Below are positions 45,841-53,739 of a stretch of 60,525 nucleotides of DNA, one piece after another. Made by a program: the position numbers and the translations under genes. The notes below the pieces were generated by a model, which saw nothing but the letters and a program-made list of their open reading frames with translations, was not told the DNA's origin and did not search any database. Each line of letters starts with the position of its first letter. Position 1 is the first letter of the stretch. Source of the stretch: a virus; the IMG/VR virus record IMGVR_UViG_3300045739_000092, positions 1 to 60,525 of that record. The stretch is one strand, 5' to 3'.

Positions 45841-45957
45841 CTAGGGCTTCTTCAAGCCCCAGACCTTCCGCAAGAGTTCCTCATCGGTTGGTGGCCTACG
45901 GATCCACCAGATGACCCACCCCACCAGCACCACCCATCCGGCAACAATCACGCTCAT
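45841..45957 (-). CDS. 38-residue membrane peptide opposite the tRNA 3' end
   Basis: ATG 45957 (GTG 45951 fits the AAGGAG spacing better). IVAGWVVLVGWVIWWIRRPP is a single Trp-rich TM, then DEELLRKVWGLKKP. Its stop is the base after the tRNA. On the plus strand the same DNA holds GGGCTT-CTTC-AAGCCC (45844-45859), which could be the tRNA terminator stem. Coding status is moderate. Confidence 0.5.
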   Translation of the reverse strand: MSVIVAGWVVLVGWVIWWIRRPPTDEELLRKVWGLKKP

Positions 45958-45964
45958 ACTCCTT

Positions 45965-45994
45965 ATGACCGTCGACTCTTCCGATCCTTACACT
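45965..45994 (+). promoter_or_regulatory. Possible late promoter before terS
   Basis: ATGACC (45965-45970), 18-base spacer, TACACT (45989-45994), 13 bases before the terS ATG, which has no SD. A short leader or leaderless late mRNA is implied. Confidence 0.35.
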
Positions 45995-46007
45995 ACCCTT
46001 TCTCTCT

Positions 46008-46742
46008 ATGGCAGATCTGGCCGTAGTTCCTAGCCAAGACAACGTCACCGTTGCTCAGTACCTCTCTCTCCCCGACGTCGTGGCATGGGAGAAGATCCCT
46101 CATGAGTCCAAAGAGCAGCACGACGCCTTTCTGGCCTACCTGGAGTTCCCTCCCCGCTCCATCACTGGCCTAGCCGAACAGATCGGCTCCCCAACTACCA
46201 CTCTCTACCGATGGGCGCGCCGTTTCTCTTGGGAGGATCGGGCTAGGGAGTTCGACATAGAGATGGACCGAGCCTTCGCCCGGGAGATGGCTCATCAGGC
46301 TCGAGAGACGGCTCGCCGACATTCCCAAGAAGCTCGAGACACCATCAAGACCCTTCTCGCTCCCGTCGAGGCCATGCGGCTCCGTTACGAGGAAGACCCC
46401 GAGCGGTTCATAGCCGAACTCAGTGAGAAGGATCTCAACACCCTCTTCTCGATGGTCAACAAGTCTGCAGCCAAGCTGCCCTCTATGATGAACGCCGAGC
46501 GTCTTGCACAAGGTTCGCCAACGGAGATCACCAAACGTCATGACGACCACTCACTCTCAGTCGATATCGGAGACCCAGCAAGAATCATCGACACGATCTC
46601 GGCGCTTGGAGGACTGGATTACCTCTCTCAACTCCTCAGAGCGGGAGATGCTGGGGAAGTCATTGAAGCCGAGGCTTACGAAGTACATACCGATCTATCC
46701 GACGCCTCGCCAGACAGCCTTCCTCCTGGCTCCCCAACGTGA
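46008..46742 (+). CDS. terS: Terminase small subunit
   Basis: 244 residues. RSITGLAEQIGSPTTTLYRWARRFSWEDRAREFD is the HTH of TerS proteins, followed by a coiled region (REMAHQARETARRHSQEARDTIKTLL) and a C-terminal tail. Binds the packaging start site and recruits TerL. The 3' end overlaps terL by 95 bases. Confidence 0.8.
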   Translation: MADLAVVPSQDNVTVAQYLSLPDVVAWEKIPHESKEQHDAFLAYLEFPPRSITGLAEQIGSPTTTLYRWARRFSWEDRAREFDIEMDRAFAREMAHQARETARRHSQEARDTIKTLLAPVEAMRLRYEEDPERFIAELSEKDLNTLFSMVNKSAAKLPSMMNAERLAQGSPTEITKRHDDHSLSVDIGDPARIIDTISALGGLDYLSQLLRAGDAGEVIEAEAYEVHTDLSDASPDSLPPGSPT

Positions 46743-47976
46743 GGTTCTCTACGGGGGCGCGGCCGGTGGTGGGAAGTCGTTCGGGCTCCTCATGGGGGCT
46801 CTCCAGCACGTAGACATTCCTGGCTACTCGGCCGGCATCTTCCGTCGCACCTTCCAGGATCTCGCCCTTCCTGGTGCCCTCATGGCTCTTTCCAAGGAGT
46901 GGCTCATGAACACCGATGCTTCCTGGAACGCCGAGCGTTACGTCTGGACCTTCCCTTCGGGCGCCACCATCATGTTCGGCTACCTCAAATCCATTGACGA
47001 CAAGTTCCGCTACCAGGGATCGCGTTTCCACTACATCGCTTTCGATGAGCTCACCCAGTTCGAGGCCGAGCAGTACCTCTATCTCTTCTCCCGCAACCGC
47101 AGAGAGGACCATGAGACCACGAACTCCCCTGCAGCCCAGATCCCCCTACGGATGAGGGCCGCGACCAACCCCGGCGGTGTCGGTCATGAATGGGTCAAGA
47201 AGCGGTTCATCGGGACGGCCCGCAAGCCCGTTCGCAAGAAGTCTCGCCTCTTCATCCCCGCCTTCTTGTCGGACAACCCCTACCTCGATCAACACAGCTA
47301 CCGCGAGTCCCTCGAGGAGCTCGACATAGTCACCAAGGCCCAACTTCTCCGCGGTGACTGGGAGGCCGATGCCAGGGGCGGCATGTTCAAGCCCCACTGG
47401 TTCAACATCTCAGAAGATCCTCCCCACCGCTTCTCCTACCTCATCCGTTACTGGGATATGGCCGGGACCTCTGCCAGACGCGGTCGTTCCCCCGACTACA
47501 CGGTGGGGACCAAGCTCGGTCTCGACCAACAGGGCACCTACTGGGTCCTAGATGTCCGCCGCTTTCGAGAAGAGCCGCCCGACACCGAACGGCTCATCTA
47601 TGAAACCGCAATAGCAGATGGCCCCGGGGTCGACATCTTCATGGAGAGGCAGCCGGGTTCCGCGGGCAAGGGCGAGATCTCGAACTACGCCCGCAATGTC
47701 CTCCCGGGGTTCGCCTTCCGTCAGCACCAGACCACCGGCGACAAATCCATTCGCGCCAAGCCCGTGTCCACAGCAGCAGAGAACGGTCTCGTCAGCATCC
47801 TCTACGCTGAGTGGAACGAATCCTTCCTCGATGAGCTGTCCCTCTTCCCCGATGGTTCGTTCGATGACCAAGTTGACTCTCTTTCTGGTGCCTTCGACGT
47901 GATCTTCCGTCGAGTCCAGGTCGCCAAGCGAGGACAGGGTAAACAGACCTCACGCTTCGCCAGCAGACGACGATGA
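46648..47976 (+). CDS. terL: Terminase large subunit
   Basis: 442 residues from ATG 46648; the frame continues upstream but no family sequence is there. Packaging ATPase: Walker A GGAAGGGKS (about 37-45), Walker B HYIAFDEL (about 129-136), coupling motif AATNPGG. RNase H-like nuclease: RYWDMAGT (first Asp, about 268), DIFMERQPG and DDQVDSLSGAFD (about 406). It cuts and pumps phage DNA through the portal. The stop overlaps the next ATG. Confidence 0.95.
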   Translation: MLGKSLKPRLTKYIPIYPTPRQTAFLLAPQREVLYGGAAGGGKSFGLLMGALQHVDIPGYSAGIFRRTFQDLALPGALMALSKEWLMNTDASWNAERYVWTFPSGATIMFGYLKSIDDKFRYQGSRFHYIAFDELTQFEAEQYLYLFSRNRREDHETTNSPAAQIPLRMRAATNPGGVGHEWVKKRFIGTARKPVRKKSRLFIPAFLSDNPYLDQHSYRESLEELDIVTKAQLLRGDWEADARGGMFKPHWFNISEDPPHRFSYLIRYWDMAGTSARRGRSPDYTVGTKLGLDQQGTYWVLDVRRFREEPPDTERLIYETAIADGPGVDIFMERQPGSAGKGEISNYARNVLPGFAFRQHQTTGDKSIRAKPVSTAAENGLVSILYAEWNESFLDELSLFPDGSFDDQVDSLSGAFDVIFRRVQVAKRGQGKQTSRFASRRR

Positions 47977-48200
47977 AATACCTCAACAAGCTCCATTGCC
48001 GTCTAGCCGGTCATTATTGGCTCGGGGGGCAAGAGGTAGTTCCTCTTGCGACCTGGCCCATCTATCGCTACACCCCGACCTACATAGGACACCAAGTATG
48101 CGGTAGATGTTCCATCAAACGCAAGGTCAGATTGCGAGCAAGTCCTCAGCCGCGTACCGGAGGTCGCTTATCCTTGCCTCGAGAATCGACGGAGGCTTAG
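47973..48200 (+). CDS. Small zinc-motif protein between terL and portal
   Basis: 75 residues. MKYLNKLHCRLAGHYWLGG and YIGHQVCGRCSIKRKVRLR: Cys9, His14, Cys43 and Cys46 could bind zinc. ATGA overlap with terL. Similar short proteins are found next to terminases in actinophages, some HNH-like, but the HNH motif is absent. Confidence 0.6.
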   Translation: MKYLNKLHCRLAGHYWLGGQEVVPLATWPIYRYTPTYIGHQVCGRCSIKRKVRLRASPQPRTGGRLSLPRESTEA

Positions 48201-49664
48201 TTGGCTCTACCCCCCCAGGTCGTTCCCCGCGGCAGAGATGTTCCTCCGGGTCCCTTCGATGTCGAGATCATCCTTCAACTGATCCGACACGAAGAGGGAC
48301 TCTTGGGAACCGAGCTCGAGGATCTCGACCGCTACCGCGACTACTACGAAGGAACTCAGTCACTCGTCTTCGCTACCCAGGAGTTCCAAGAAGCCTTCGG
48401 CGAAACATTCCAGGGCTTCCGCGACAACTGGTGCGAGGTCGTTGTGGATACGGTGGAGGACCGTCTCGACGTTCAGCGGATCTCCTTGCGTGACGAGTCT
48501 TCAGATGACCCCCTCAATCCAGATGACGATCCTGTCTGGCAGGTCTTCCTCAACAACGAGTTCGAGGAGATCCAATCGGAGCTCTACAACAACGCGTTGG
48601 TCGAGGGTCGTTCCGCCATTCTGGTCTGGCCTGACGACGAGCTCGGCGCCCGCATCGACGCTCAGGTAGCTCAGAACTTCAAGGTCACCTATCACCCCGA
48701 CGACAAGCGGCGTCCCATCTGGGCCATCAAGCGATGGTTCACCGAGGCCGGGGAAGCTCGGATGACGGTCTACTTCTCGGACTTCATCTACAAGTTCCGA
48801 ACGGATGGGAACTTCAACATCATCAACAACGTTGTCACTTTCCCCAACACCGGATCCTCGTGGGTGATACGTCCGCCGCAAGAGACCGGTGATCCCTCTT
48901 GGCCTCTCCCCAATCCACTCGGCATGGTCCCCATAGTCGAGTTCCGCAACCGCGGCGATGTCTCTGAGATCATCAACGTCATCCCCCAGCAAGATGCTCT
49001 CAACAAGTCCATCGTCAACATGATGGTCGCTTCCGAGTTCCACGGCTTCCCTCAGCGTTACATCATCTCTTCCAACAAGGCGCCGGCGGAGGGTTGGGCT
49101 TCTGGCCCCGGCACCATCTGGGAGATCGAACCCGAAGTAGACATCGACGGCAAATCGCTTCCCACTGAGGTCGGCTCCCTCGATGCGGCTGACCCCTCCT
49201 CCTACATCAAGATCATCGAGTTCTTCAAGGAGGACATCGCCGCGACCTCCCGAACCCCGATAGATGTCTTCGGCGTTTCTTCCCAGCGGGGACAGCGGGG
49301 AGACGCTCCATCTGGGGAATCTCGCCGCGTGGGCGAAGGTGGTCTCATCAAGAAGGTCGAGAAGCTCCAAGCCCGTTGGTCGAAGCGTTGGGTCATGGTT
49401 GCTCGCTTGGTAGCAGCGGCTCTCGGCGACGCCGATGCCTCTGTCACCCGCGGAGATGTCATCTGGGCCAACCCTCAAGCTCATTACTACATGCTGCTTC
49501 TCGAAGAGGGCCGTAAGATGATCCAGGAGTTGGGTCTTCCCCCAGAGATGGCTTGGAAGCGTCTCGGGATGGACGAAGCCGAAATCGCTGATGCCTTGGC
49601 CTACTTCAAGGAACGAGAGGCCAGAGAGGAGCGAATGGACAAGATCGACCCAGAGATGCCGTGA
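48201..49664 (+). CDS. Portal protein
   Basis: 487 residues, TTG start with CGGAGG at correct spacing. LEDLDRYRDYYEGTQSLVFA, FRDNWCEVVVDTVEDRLDV, VPIVEFRNRGDVSEIINVIPQQDALNKSIVNMMVASEF and the clip-stem helices are the pattern of SPP1-gp6/actinophage portals. Twelve copies form the DNA entry ring bound by TerL. A structured intergenic region follows. Confidence 0.9.
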   Translation: MALPPQVVPRGRDVPPGPFDVEIILQLIRHEEGLLGTELEDLDRYRDYYEGTQSLVFATQEFQEAFGETFQGFRDNWCEVVVDTVEDRLDVQRISLRDESSDDPLNPDDDPVWQVFLNNEFEEIQSELYNNALVEGRSAILVWPDDELGARIDAQVAQNFKVTYHPDDKRRPIWAIKRWFTEAGEARMTVYFSDFIYKFRTDGNFNIINNVVTFPNTGSSWVIRPPQETGDPSWPLPNPLGMVPIVEFRNRGDVSEIINVIPQQDALNKSIVNMMVASEFHGFPQRYIISSNKAPAEGWASGPGTIWEIEPEVDIDGKSLPTEVGSLDAADPSSYIKIIEFFKEDIAATSRTPIDVFGVSSQRGQRGDAPSGESRRVGEGGLIKKVEKLQARWSKRWVMVARLVAAALGDADASVTRGDVIWANPQAHYYMLLLEEGRKMIQELGLPPEMAWKRLGMDEAEIADALAYFKEREAREERMDKIDPEMP

Positions 49665-49665
49665 A

Positions 49666-49800
49666 CGGTTGATAGCACCCTTCCCGGATCCTCCTACCCG
49701 GCTCACCCTCAAGCCCTCTTCGCCGTTCTTCCAATCCGCCCACGGAGAAGAGGCCAGCGCACAGAGGCGGGAAGCACTACGGGGAGGGTGCTATCAACCG
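49666..49800 (+). ncRNA. Candidate structured RNA between portal and scaffold genes
   Basis: Arms 49666-49686 and 49780-49800 pair over 21 bp with one G-U. Inside the 93-base loop CCTCTTC (49715-49721)-G-CCGT (49723-49726) pairs with ACGG (49742-49745)-A-GAAGAGG (49747-49753), a second stem of 11 bp with one mismatch and a 15-base loop. No gene overlaps it apart from starting 2 bases after the portal stop. It lacks a U-run, so a simple terminator does not account for it. Confidence 0.6.
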
Positions 49801-49804
49801 GTTA

Positions 49805-49834
49805 TTGTCAACAACTTCGCCCAGTTGCTACTCT
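49805..49834 (+). promoter_or_regulatory. Promoter for the capsid genes
   Basis: TTGTCA (49805-49810), 18-base spacer, TACTCT (49829-49834) preceded by TGC (extended -10 type). Transcription would begin near 49841, right after the structured element, and give a leader of about 87 bases before the scaffold gene. Confidence 0.55.
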
Positions 49835-49835
49835 G

Positions 49836-49906
49836 GCTCGCGTGAGAAACTTCCTGAGCGTGCCAGGTCATGCACGCACCGGTAGCTGGCTCCGGTCAAC
49901 GCGAGC
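49836..49906 (+). promoter_or_regulatory. Branched leader of the capsid operon
   Basis: GCTCGCGT (49836-49843) and ACGCGAGC (49899-49906) close a three-way junction holding hairpins GCGTGC (49858-49863)/GCACGC (49872-49877) and ACCGG (49878-49882)/CCGGT (49892-49896). It ends 11 bases before the GGAGG of the scaffold gene (49918-49922), a good place for translational control. Confidence 0.5.
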
Positions 49907-49927
49907 ACCGATACCGTGGAGGTAGAC

Positions 49928-50572
49928 GTGGACGATCTTCGACGCCGATTGATTCCCACCCTGTATGGAGCCGATGAGGAAGATGCTGAGTCACCTTCCG
50001 AAGAGACTCCACCGCAGACCCAAGAACTATCAGCAGAGGAGCTCGAGAAGATGGCAGCTCGGGCGAGCGATCGTGGAGGCCGCAAGGCCGTAAACAAGCT
50101 CACCGAGGAAGCAGGTTTCTCCTCGAGACAGGAGATGCTCGACTACATCAAGGCTCAGCGAGAGCGAGAGGATTCGGAGAAATCCGAACTCGAGAAAGCT
50201 CAGACCGTGGCCCAGTCGAAACTCTCAGAGGCCCAATCGCTTGTGGAGTCGGTCCAGGCAGAACGCTTCGATCTCGCGATCGAGCGTCGTGTCATCAGGG
50301 CCGGCGTCGCCGACGAGAAGGTCGAGCGTATCGTCACACTCATCAAGTCCGAGATCGGGGACACCGATCCTGACGCCTGGAACGAAGACATCGAAGCAGC
50401 ACTCGAGTCAGTCAGAGAAGATCTGCCTGAGCTCTTCGGCAAGTCGTCTTCCGCCACCACTGGATCCGGGGATGGTGGGGTGCCAACGAGCCCCCCGCCG
50501 CCACCTGTAGACCAAGTGAACAAGCAAGTGGAAGAGCTTCTCTCCCGAGGGAGAGTCCGCCTTCCCGGCTAG
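49928..50572 (+). CDS. Capsid scaffolding protein
   Basis: 214 residues from GTG 49928 (GGAGG five bases upstream; an earlier GTG at 49916 overlaps this SD). Highly charged and helical: SAEELEKMAARASDRGG, REMLDYIKAQREREDSEKSELEKAQ, then an extended coiled coil, DLPELFGKSSS and a Pro-rich linker ending in a helix. Composition and place between portal and capsid are those of scaffolds, which exit before packaging. Confidence 0.75.
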   Translation: MDDLRRRLIPTLYGADEEDAESPSEETPPQTQELSAEELEKMAARASDRGGRKAVNKLTEEAGFSSRQEMLDYIKAQREREDSEKSELEKAQTVAQSKLSEAQSLVESVQAERFDLAIERRVIRAGVADEKVERIVTLIKSEIGDTDPDAWNEDIEAALESVREDLPELFGKSSSATTGSGDGGVPTSPPPPPVDQVNKQVEELLSRGRVRLPG

Positions 50573-50593
50573 TTCCCCGAGTAAGGAAAGGCA

Positions 50594-51010
50594 ATGGCTC
50601 GACTAGACAAGACATTTGTCGAGGTCCGAGCGACGGTGAAGTCGGATACGGCGATCGCTGGTGTCTTCGGTGATGACACAAACCCCAACCTGGCCTGCGT
50701 GGCCCTCGACGCAAACGGTGAGCTCGTTCTCGCCGGCGAGGGTGCGGCCTTGGGAGTCATCGACACAACCGAAGGCAAGGCGGACTCCTCAGTCCCGGGC
50801 TTCCTCAGTGCCGCAGCCGGATCGGTGGTGACGGTGTTCAAGGTTGCCCAGTTCGTGGAAGTCACGGACGCAGGCTTGACCGCCGGTGATCCCATCTATT
50901 CGGCAGCCGCCGGTGACGTGGCTACGTCGCCCCCGGCGTCGGTACAGAAGATCGGTGACGTGATGAAGGAGTCAACCCGCATCATGTTCGACTTCTCCGC
51001 ACCCGCCTAG
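50594..51010 (+). CDS. Capsid decoration-like protein
   Basis: 138 residues, SD AGGAAAGG. Beta-rich with repeated short strands (DLVLAGEGAALGVIDT-like; AAAGSVVTVFKVAQFVEV; DPIYSAAAGDVAT). Resembles DUF2190-type capsid accessory/decoration proteins and lies just before the capsid gene, as usual. Confidence 0.6.
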   Translation: MARLDKTFVEVRATVKSDTAIAGVFGDDTNPNLACVALDANGELVLAGEGAALGVIDTTEGKADSSVPGFLSAAAGSVVTVFKVAQFVEVTDAGLTAGDPIYSAAAGDVATSPPASVQKIGDVMKESTRIMFDFSAPA

Positions 51011-51021
51011 GAAGGAATGAG

Positions 51022-52212
51022 ATGAAGACGATCGTTGATCGCGAACTCTCACGTTCCGTCCTAGAGCGTGCGGCGTCGCGAGGAATCATCAGGCCGGCGC
51101 TGATCCCCGCACTCTTCGGCTCGGATGAGGGTGGCACCGGTCCAGCCGGTGTCCACGCTCGCGCCGATGTCGGTCCCCGAAACACGGTTGACGGAGTTCC
51201 GCTAGAAACCTTGTGGAACGAGTACAACACGCGTCTCGCAGCCTTCAATCGCACGGCCTCTCGTTTCGAGGCCATGCTCGCCTTCCAGACGAACAATCTC
51301 ACCCTTCGCATGGGTGTGCCTCGTCGGAAGCAGATGGAGCAGGCGACCGAGTACGGACAGCCGACTCGTATCCGCACCGAGCGTGTCGCGCGAGGTTTCG
51401 ACCTCAAGCACTATGACATCGGATTCGGCTTCACTCAGGAGTTCCTGGATGACGCCACAGCGGAAGAGATCGCGGCGATCCCGCCCCTGGCCGAGGAAGC
51501 ATGGAACGCCCGCAGGAAGAAGACCCTCCTGCAGCGCCTCATGCTTGAGAACAACTACACGGATCCCGAAGAGGGGATCGCTGTCAAGAAGCTCTACAAC
51601 GGAGACGGGGAGGTCCCCCCGGACTACCAGGAGTACTCCTTCGACGGCAACCACACGCACTACCTGTGGACGGCCTCCACGGCCGTCGCCCAGGCAGACC
51701 ACGAAGCCGCTGAGCTCCACCTGATCCACCACGGATACGGTGACCTGGCTCTCGACGGCCTCGGCGGTCAGATCCAGGCCCGAATGGATCGTGCGTTGGT
51801 GAAGACATTCCGCGGCTTCGCGGACTTCATCCCTGCTCAGTCCGCAACCGTGGCCTCGATCTTGCCGAACTCCGGTGTGGTCGTGGCCGGCAAGGCTCCT
51901 GGGGATGGGATCCAGGGCCACGTCGGGCAGACGGCAATCATCGAGGACCCGGGGATGCCCGCCGGTTACATTCTCTACACCGCTTCCGGTGGAGAGCTGT
52001 CCGGTCAGAACCCCGTGGGTATGCGCTCGCACCGGAACCCTTCGGCTCGCGGGCTCAGGCTCAACCCGGGACGCACCGACTACCCCATCTACGACTCGTT
52101 CTACGACGGGTACGTGGGTGGTGGCATCATGAACCGTGGTGCCGCTGTCGTGCTCTTCGAGGATGCTGGCGCGGCCGGCGCCTACGTCGATCCTGCCTCA
52201 CTGGCGGAGTAA
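51022..52212 (+). CDS. Major capsid protein
   Basis: 396 residues. Unlike HK97 no protease is seen; N-terminal SRSVLERAASRGIIRPALIPALFG, long helix LWNEYNTRLAAFNRTASRFEAMLAFQTN and the DHEAAELHLIHHGYGDLALDGLGGQIQARM region are in the right order for an HK97-fold capsid of the actinophage type. It is followed by the decoupling hairpin at 52222. Position after scaffold and decoration genes makes the call firm. Confidence 0.85.
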   Translation: MKTIVDRELSRSVLERAASRGIIRPALIPALFGSDEGGTGPAGVHARADVGPRNTVDGVPLETLWNEYNTRLAAFNRTASRFEAMLAFQTNNLTLRMGVPRRKQMEQATEYGQPTRIRTERVARGFDLKHYDIGFGFTQEFLDDATAEEIAAIPPLAEEAWNARRKKTLLQRLMLENNYTDPEEGIAVKKLYNGDGEVPPDYQEYSFDGNHTHYLWTASTAVAQADHEAAELHLIHHGYGDLALDGLGGQIQARMDRALVKTFRGFADFIPAQSATVASILPNSGVVVAGKAPGDGIQGHVGQTAIIEDPGMPAGYILYTASGGELSGQNPVGMRSHRNPSARGLRLNPGRTDYPIYDSFYDGYVGGGIMNRGAAVVLFEDAGAAGAYVDPASLAE

Positions 52213-52221
52213 GACGATGAA

Positions 52222-52253
52222 CTTGGGGGGAGGGCTGAGTCCCTCCCCCCAAG
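52222..52253 (+). terminator. GC hairpin after the major capsid gene
   Basis: CTTGGGGGGAGGG (52222-52234) and CCCTCCCCCCAAG (52241-52253) are a perfect 13-bp stem with a 6-base loop. No U-run, so read-through to the next genes is likely. It would raise capsid message relative to downstream genes. Confidence 0.7.
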
Positions 52254-52268
52254 CTCAGAGAGGAAACG

Positions 52269-52631
52269 ATGGAATACACGCCAGAACAGAACGGTCTTGT
52301 CATCCTCAAGAAGCGTGAGCTCCTACGGATGGGCAGACCAGAGATCGTCGCTCGTATCGACATGCAGATAGAAGCGGGAGTCCCTTTCGCTGAACTGCAG
52401 TTCCTCGATCCGACCGCTCAAGCCCCCAACGAGATCAGACCACAGACCAGCGTCGACGCCACCCAGCTCGAGACTCCTCCCCGTTCGGGGAAAGGGGCTA
52501 CCAAGGCAGCATGGCTCGATTTCGCACTGCTCACCATGGATATCGACCCTGATGTCTTGGCCGACTCATCTCGGGATGACATCATCGTCATGCTCGAGCA
52601 GGCAGAGATCATCCCCATCCTCGAGCCCTAG
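52269..52631 (+). CDS. Hypothetical head-region protein
   Basis: 120 residues, SD AGAGAGGAAACG. LVILKKRELLRMGRPEIVARIDMQIEAGVPFAELQF then a linker and DDIIVMLEQAEIIPI. Acidic, mainly helical. A head protein is inferred from its place between capsid and fibre genes. Confidence 0.55.
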   Translation: MEYTPEQNGLVILKKRELLRMGRPEIVARIDMQIEAGVPFAELQFLDPTAQAPNEIRPQTSVDATQLETPPRSGKGATKAAWLDFALLTMDIDPDVLADSSRDDIIVMLEQAEIIPILEP

Positions 52632-52676
52632 GTTGCTACCCTCGCTGTTGACGAATCCGGTCACGAAAGGAAAGTC

Positions 52677-53288
52677 ATGACCCCTGTCATCTTGGGTCCG
52701 GCCAAGGAACTCCACTTCCCTCTCGCCGGGCTCGTTTTCACCCGTAACGACGAATCTGGCCTCTTCCTCGTGAAGAGGACCCACCAACCGAAGGCGGAGC
52801 GATTCCGTACCTTCATGAGACGCCTCGGACTCGACCAGACCGGTATGGCCGGCTGGGTGGACGAGCGAGAGGCTGCCATCCTCGAGGACTACTTCCGCAC
52901 CGGGAACAACGGCACCGCGTCGCACATCGCTCTCGGGACCACTGATCCCTCAGCCGATGACGAAGCCCTCACCGGATGGGCGGAGTGCGCCAACGCAGGC
53001 TCCTACGCCCGCCAGGCCTACACGCGCAACACGACCAACTGGGGCACCGCCACCGGGGCCGCTCCGAAGCAGGTAGCCAACCTCACGACCCTCACCTTCC
53101 CTCAGGCTTCGGCCTCTTGGGGAACGGTCTCCAACTGGGTCTATGTGACCTCGGCCACCTACGGGGCCGGTGTTGGCGAGTTCTGGGCCGCTCTCACCAC
53201 CCCCAAGGCCGTCGACAACGGCGACACCGCAGAGTTCGCCATCGGTTCGATGATCGCGAAGCTTGGCGATCCGGGAGATTCGTACTAG
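52677..53288 (+). CDS. Head-fibre/tail-fibre-like virion protein
   Basis: 203 residues. SYARQAYTRNTTNWGTATGAAPKQVANLTTLTFPQASASWGTVSNWVYV followed by WAALTTPKAVDNGDTAEFAIGSM is the well-known phage fibre-like domain with the FPxAxxxWGTV and LTxPKxVxxGD motifs. N-terminal third is different. Probably an exposed virion appendage or capsid fibre. Confidence 0.7.
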   Translation: MTPVILGPAKELHFPLAGLVFTRNDESGLFLVKRTHQPKAERFRTFMRRLGLDQTGMAGWVDEREAAILEDYFRTGNNGTASHIALGTTDPSADDEALTGWAECANAGSYARQAYTRNTTNWGTATGAAPKQVANLTTLTFPQASASWGTVSNWVYVTSATYGAGVGEFWAALTTPKAVDNGDTAEFAIGSMIAKLGDPGDSY

Positions 53289-53302
53289 AACTAGCTCCCC
53301 TC

Positions 53303-53354
53303 CTGCGCGGCAGCGCAGACTGAAGGCGGTGATCGGCTAACGGTCACCGCCTTC
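53303..53354 (+). terminator. Hairpin pair before the zinc-finger gene
   Basis: CTGCGC-GGCA-GCGCAG (53303-53318) is followed by GAAGGCGGTGA (53322-53332)/TCACCGCCTTC (53344-53354), an 11-bp perfect stem, then GTACATTTT. The short T-run after the second stem makes this the best candidate terminator in the late operon. The downstream gene would need its own promoter or read-through. Confidence 0.65.
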
Positions 53355-53367
53355 GTACATTTTGGGG

Positions 53368-53739
53368 GTGGAGCGCAAGCGACAGGTCATAGAACAGATG
53401 AAGGCTGGTACCTACACCTTGCCTGATCCCCTCCAAGTGGCAGATGCGATGATCGCCGACCCACGTTTCAGGAAGAAGGTGGAGTTCGTCTCCGACACCC
53501 GTAGGACCCCGCCCATCATCCGATGCAACCATTGTGGGCTACGCAAGAGAGAGTACGAGTTCTCCGACAACCCGGCCAAGCGCAACCTCCGCAACTCGTG
53601 GTGCCGCGAGTGCTCTCGGGTCGAGCACGACCACTGCGCCGTCGACCACCTCGCTGAGTTCTGGAACTGGCTCGCCAAGATCTTGGCCGACCGCCCTAGT
53701 CTCAACCTTTGGGCCTACGCTGGAAGGGAGGTTGACTAA
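53368..53739 (+). CDS. FlgM-like helix plus zinc-finger protein
   Basis: 123 residues from GTG 53368 (TTG 53362 possible; neither has an SD). Residues 1-32 (VERKRQVIEQMKAGTYTLPDPLQVADAMIADP) resemble the C-terminal sigma-binding helices of FlgM-type anti-sigma factors (IKxxIxxGxYxxDxxxVAxxLL). Residues about 50-85 carry CNHCGLRKREYEFSD...WCRECSR, a zinc motif common in phage HNH-related proteins but without an HNH catalytic His. Possible anti-sigma function late in infection is an inference. Confidence 0.55.
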   Translation: MERKRQVIEQMKAGTYTLPDPLQVADAMIADPRFRKKVEFVSDTRRTPPIIRCNHCGLRKREYEFSDNPAKRNLRNSWCRECSRVEHDHCAVDHLAEFWNWLAKILADRPSLNLWAYAGREVD

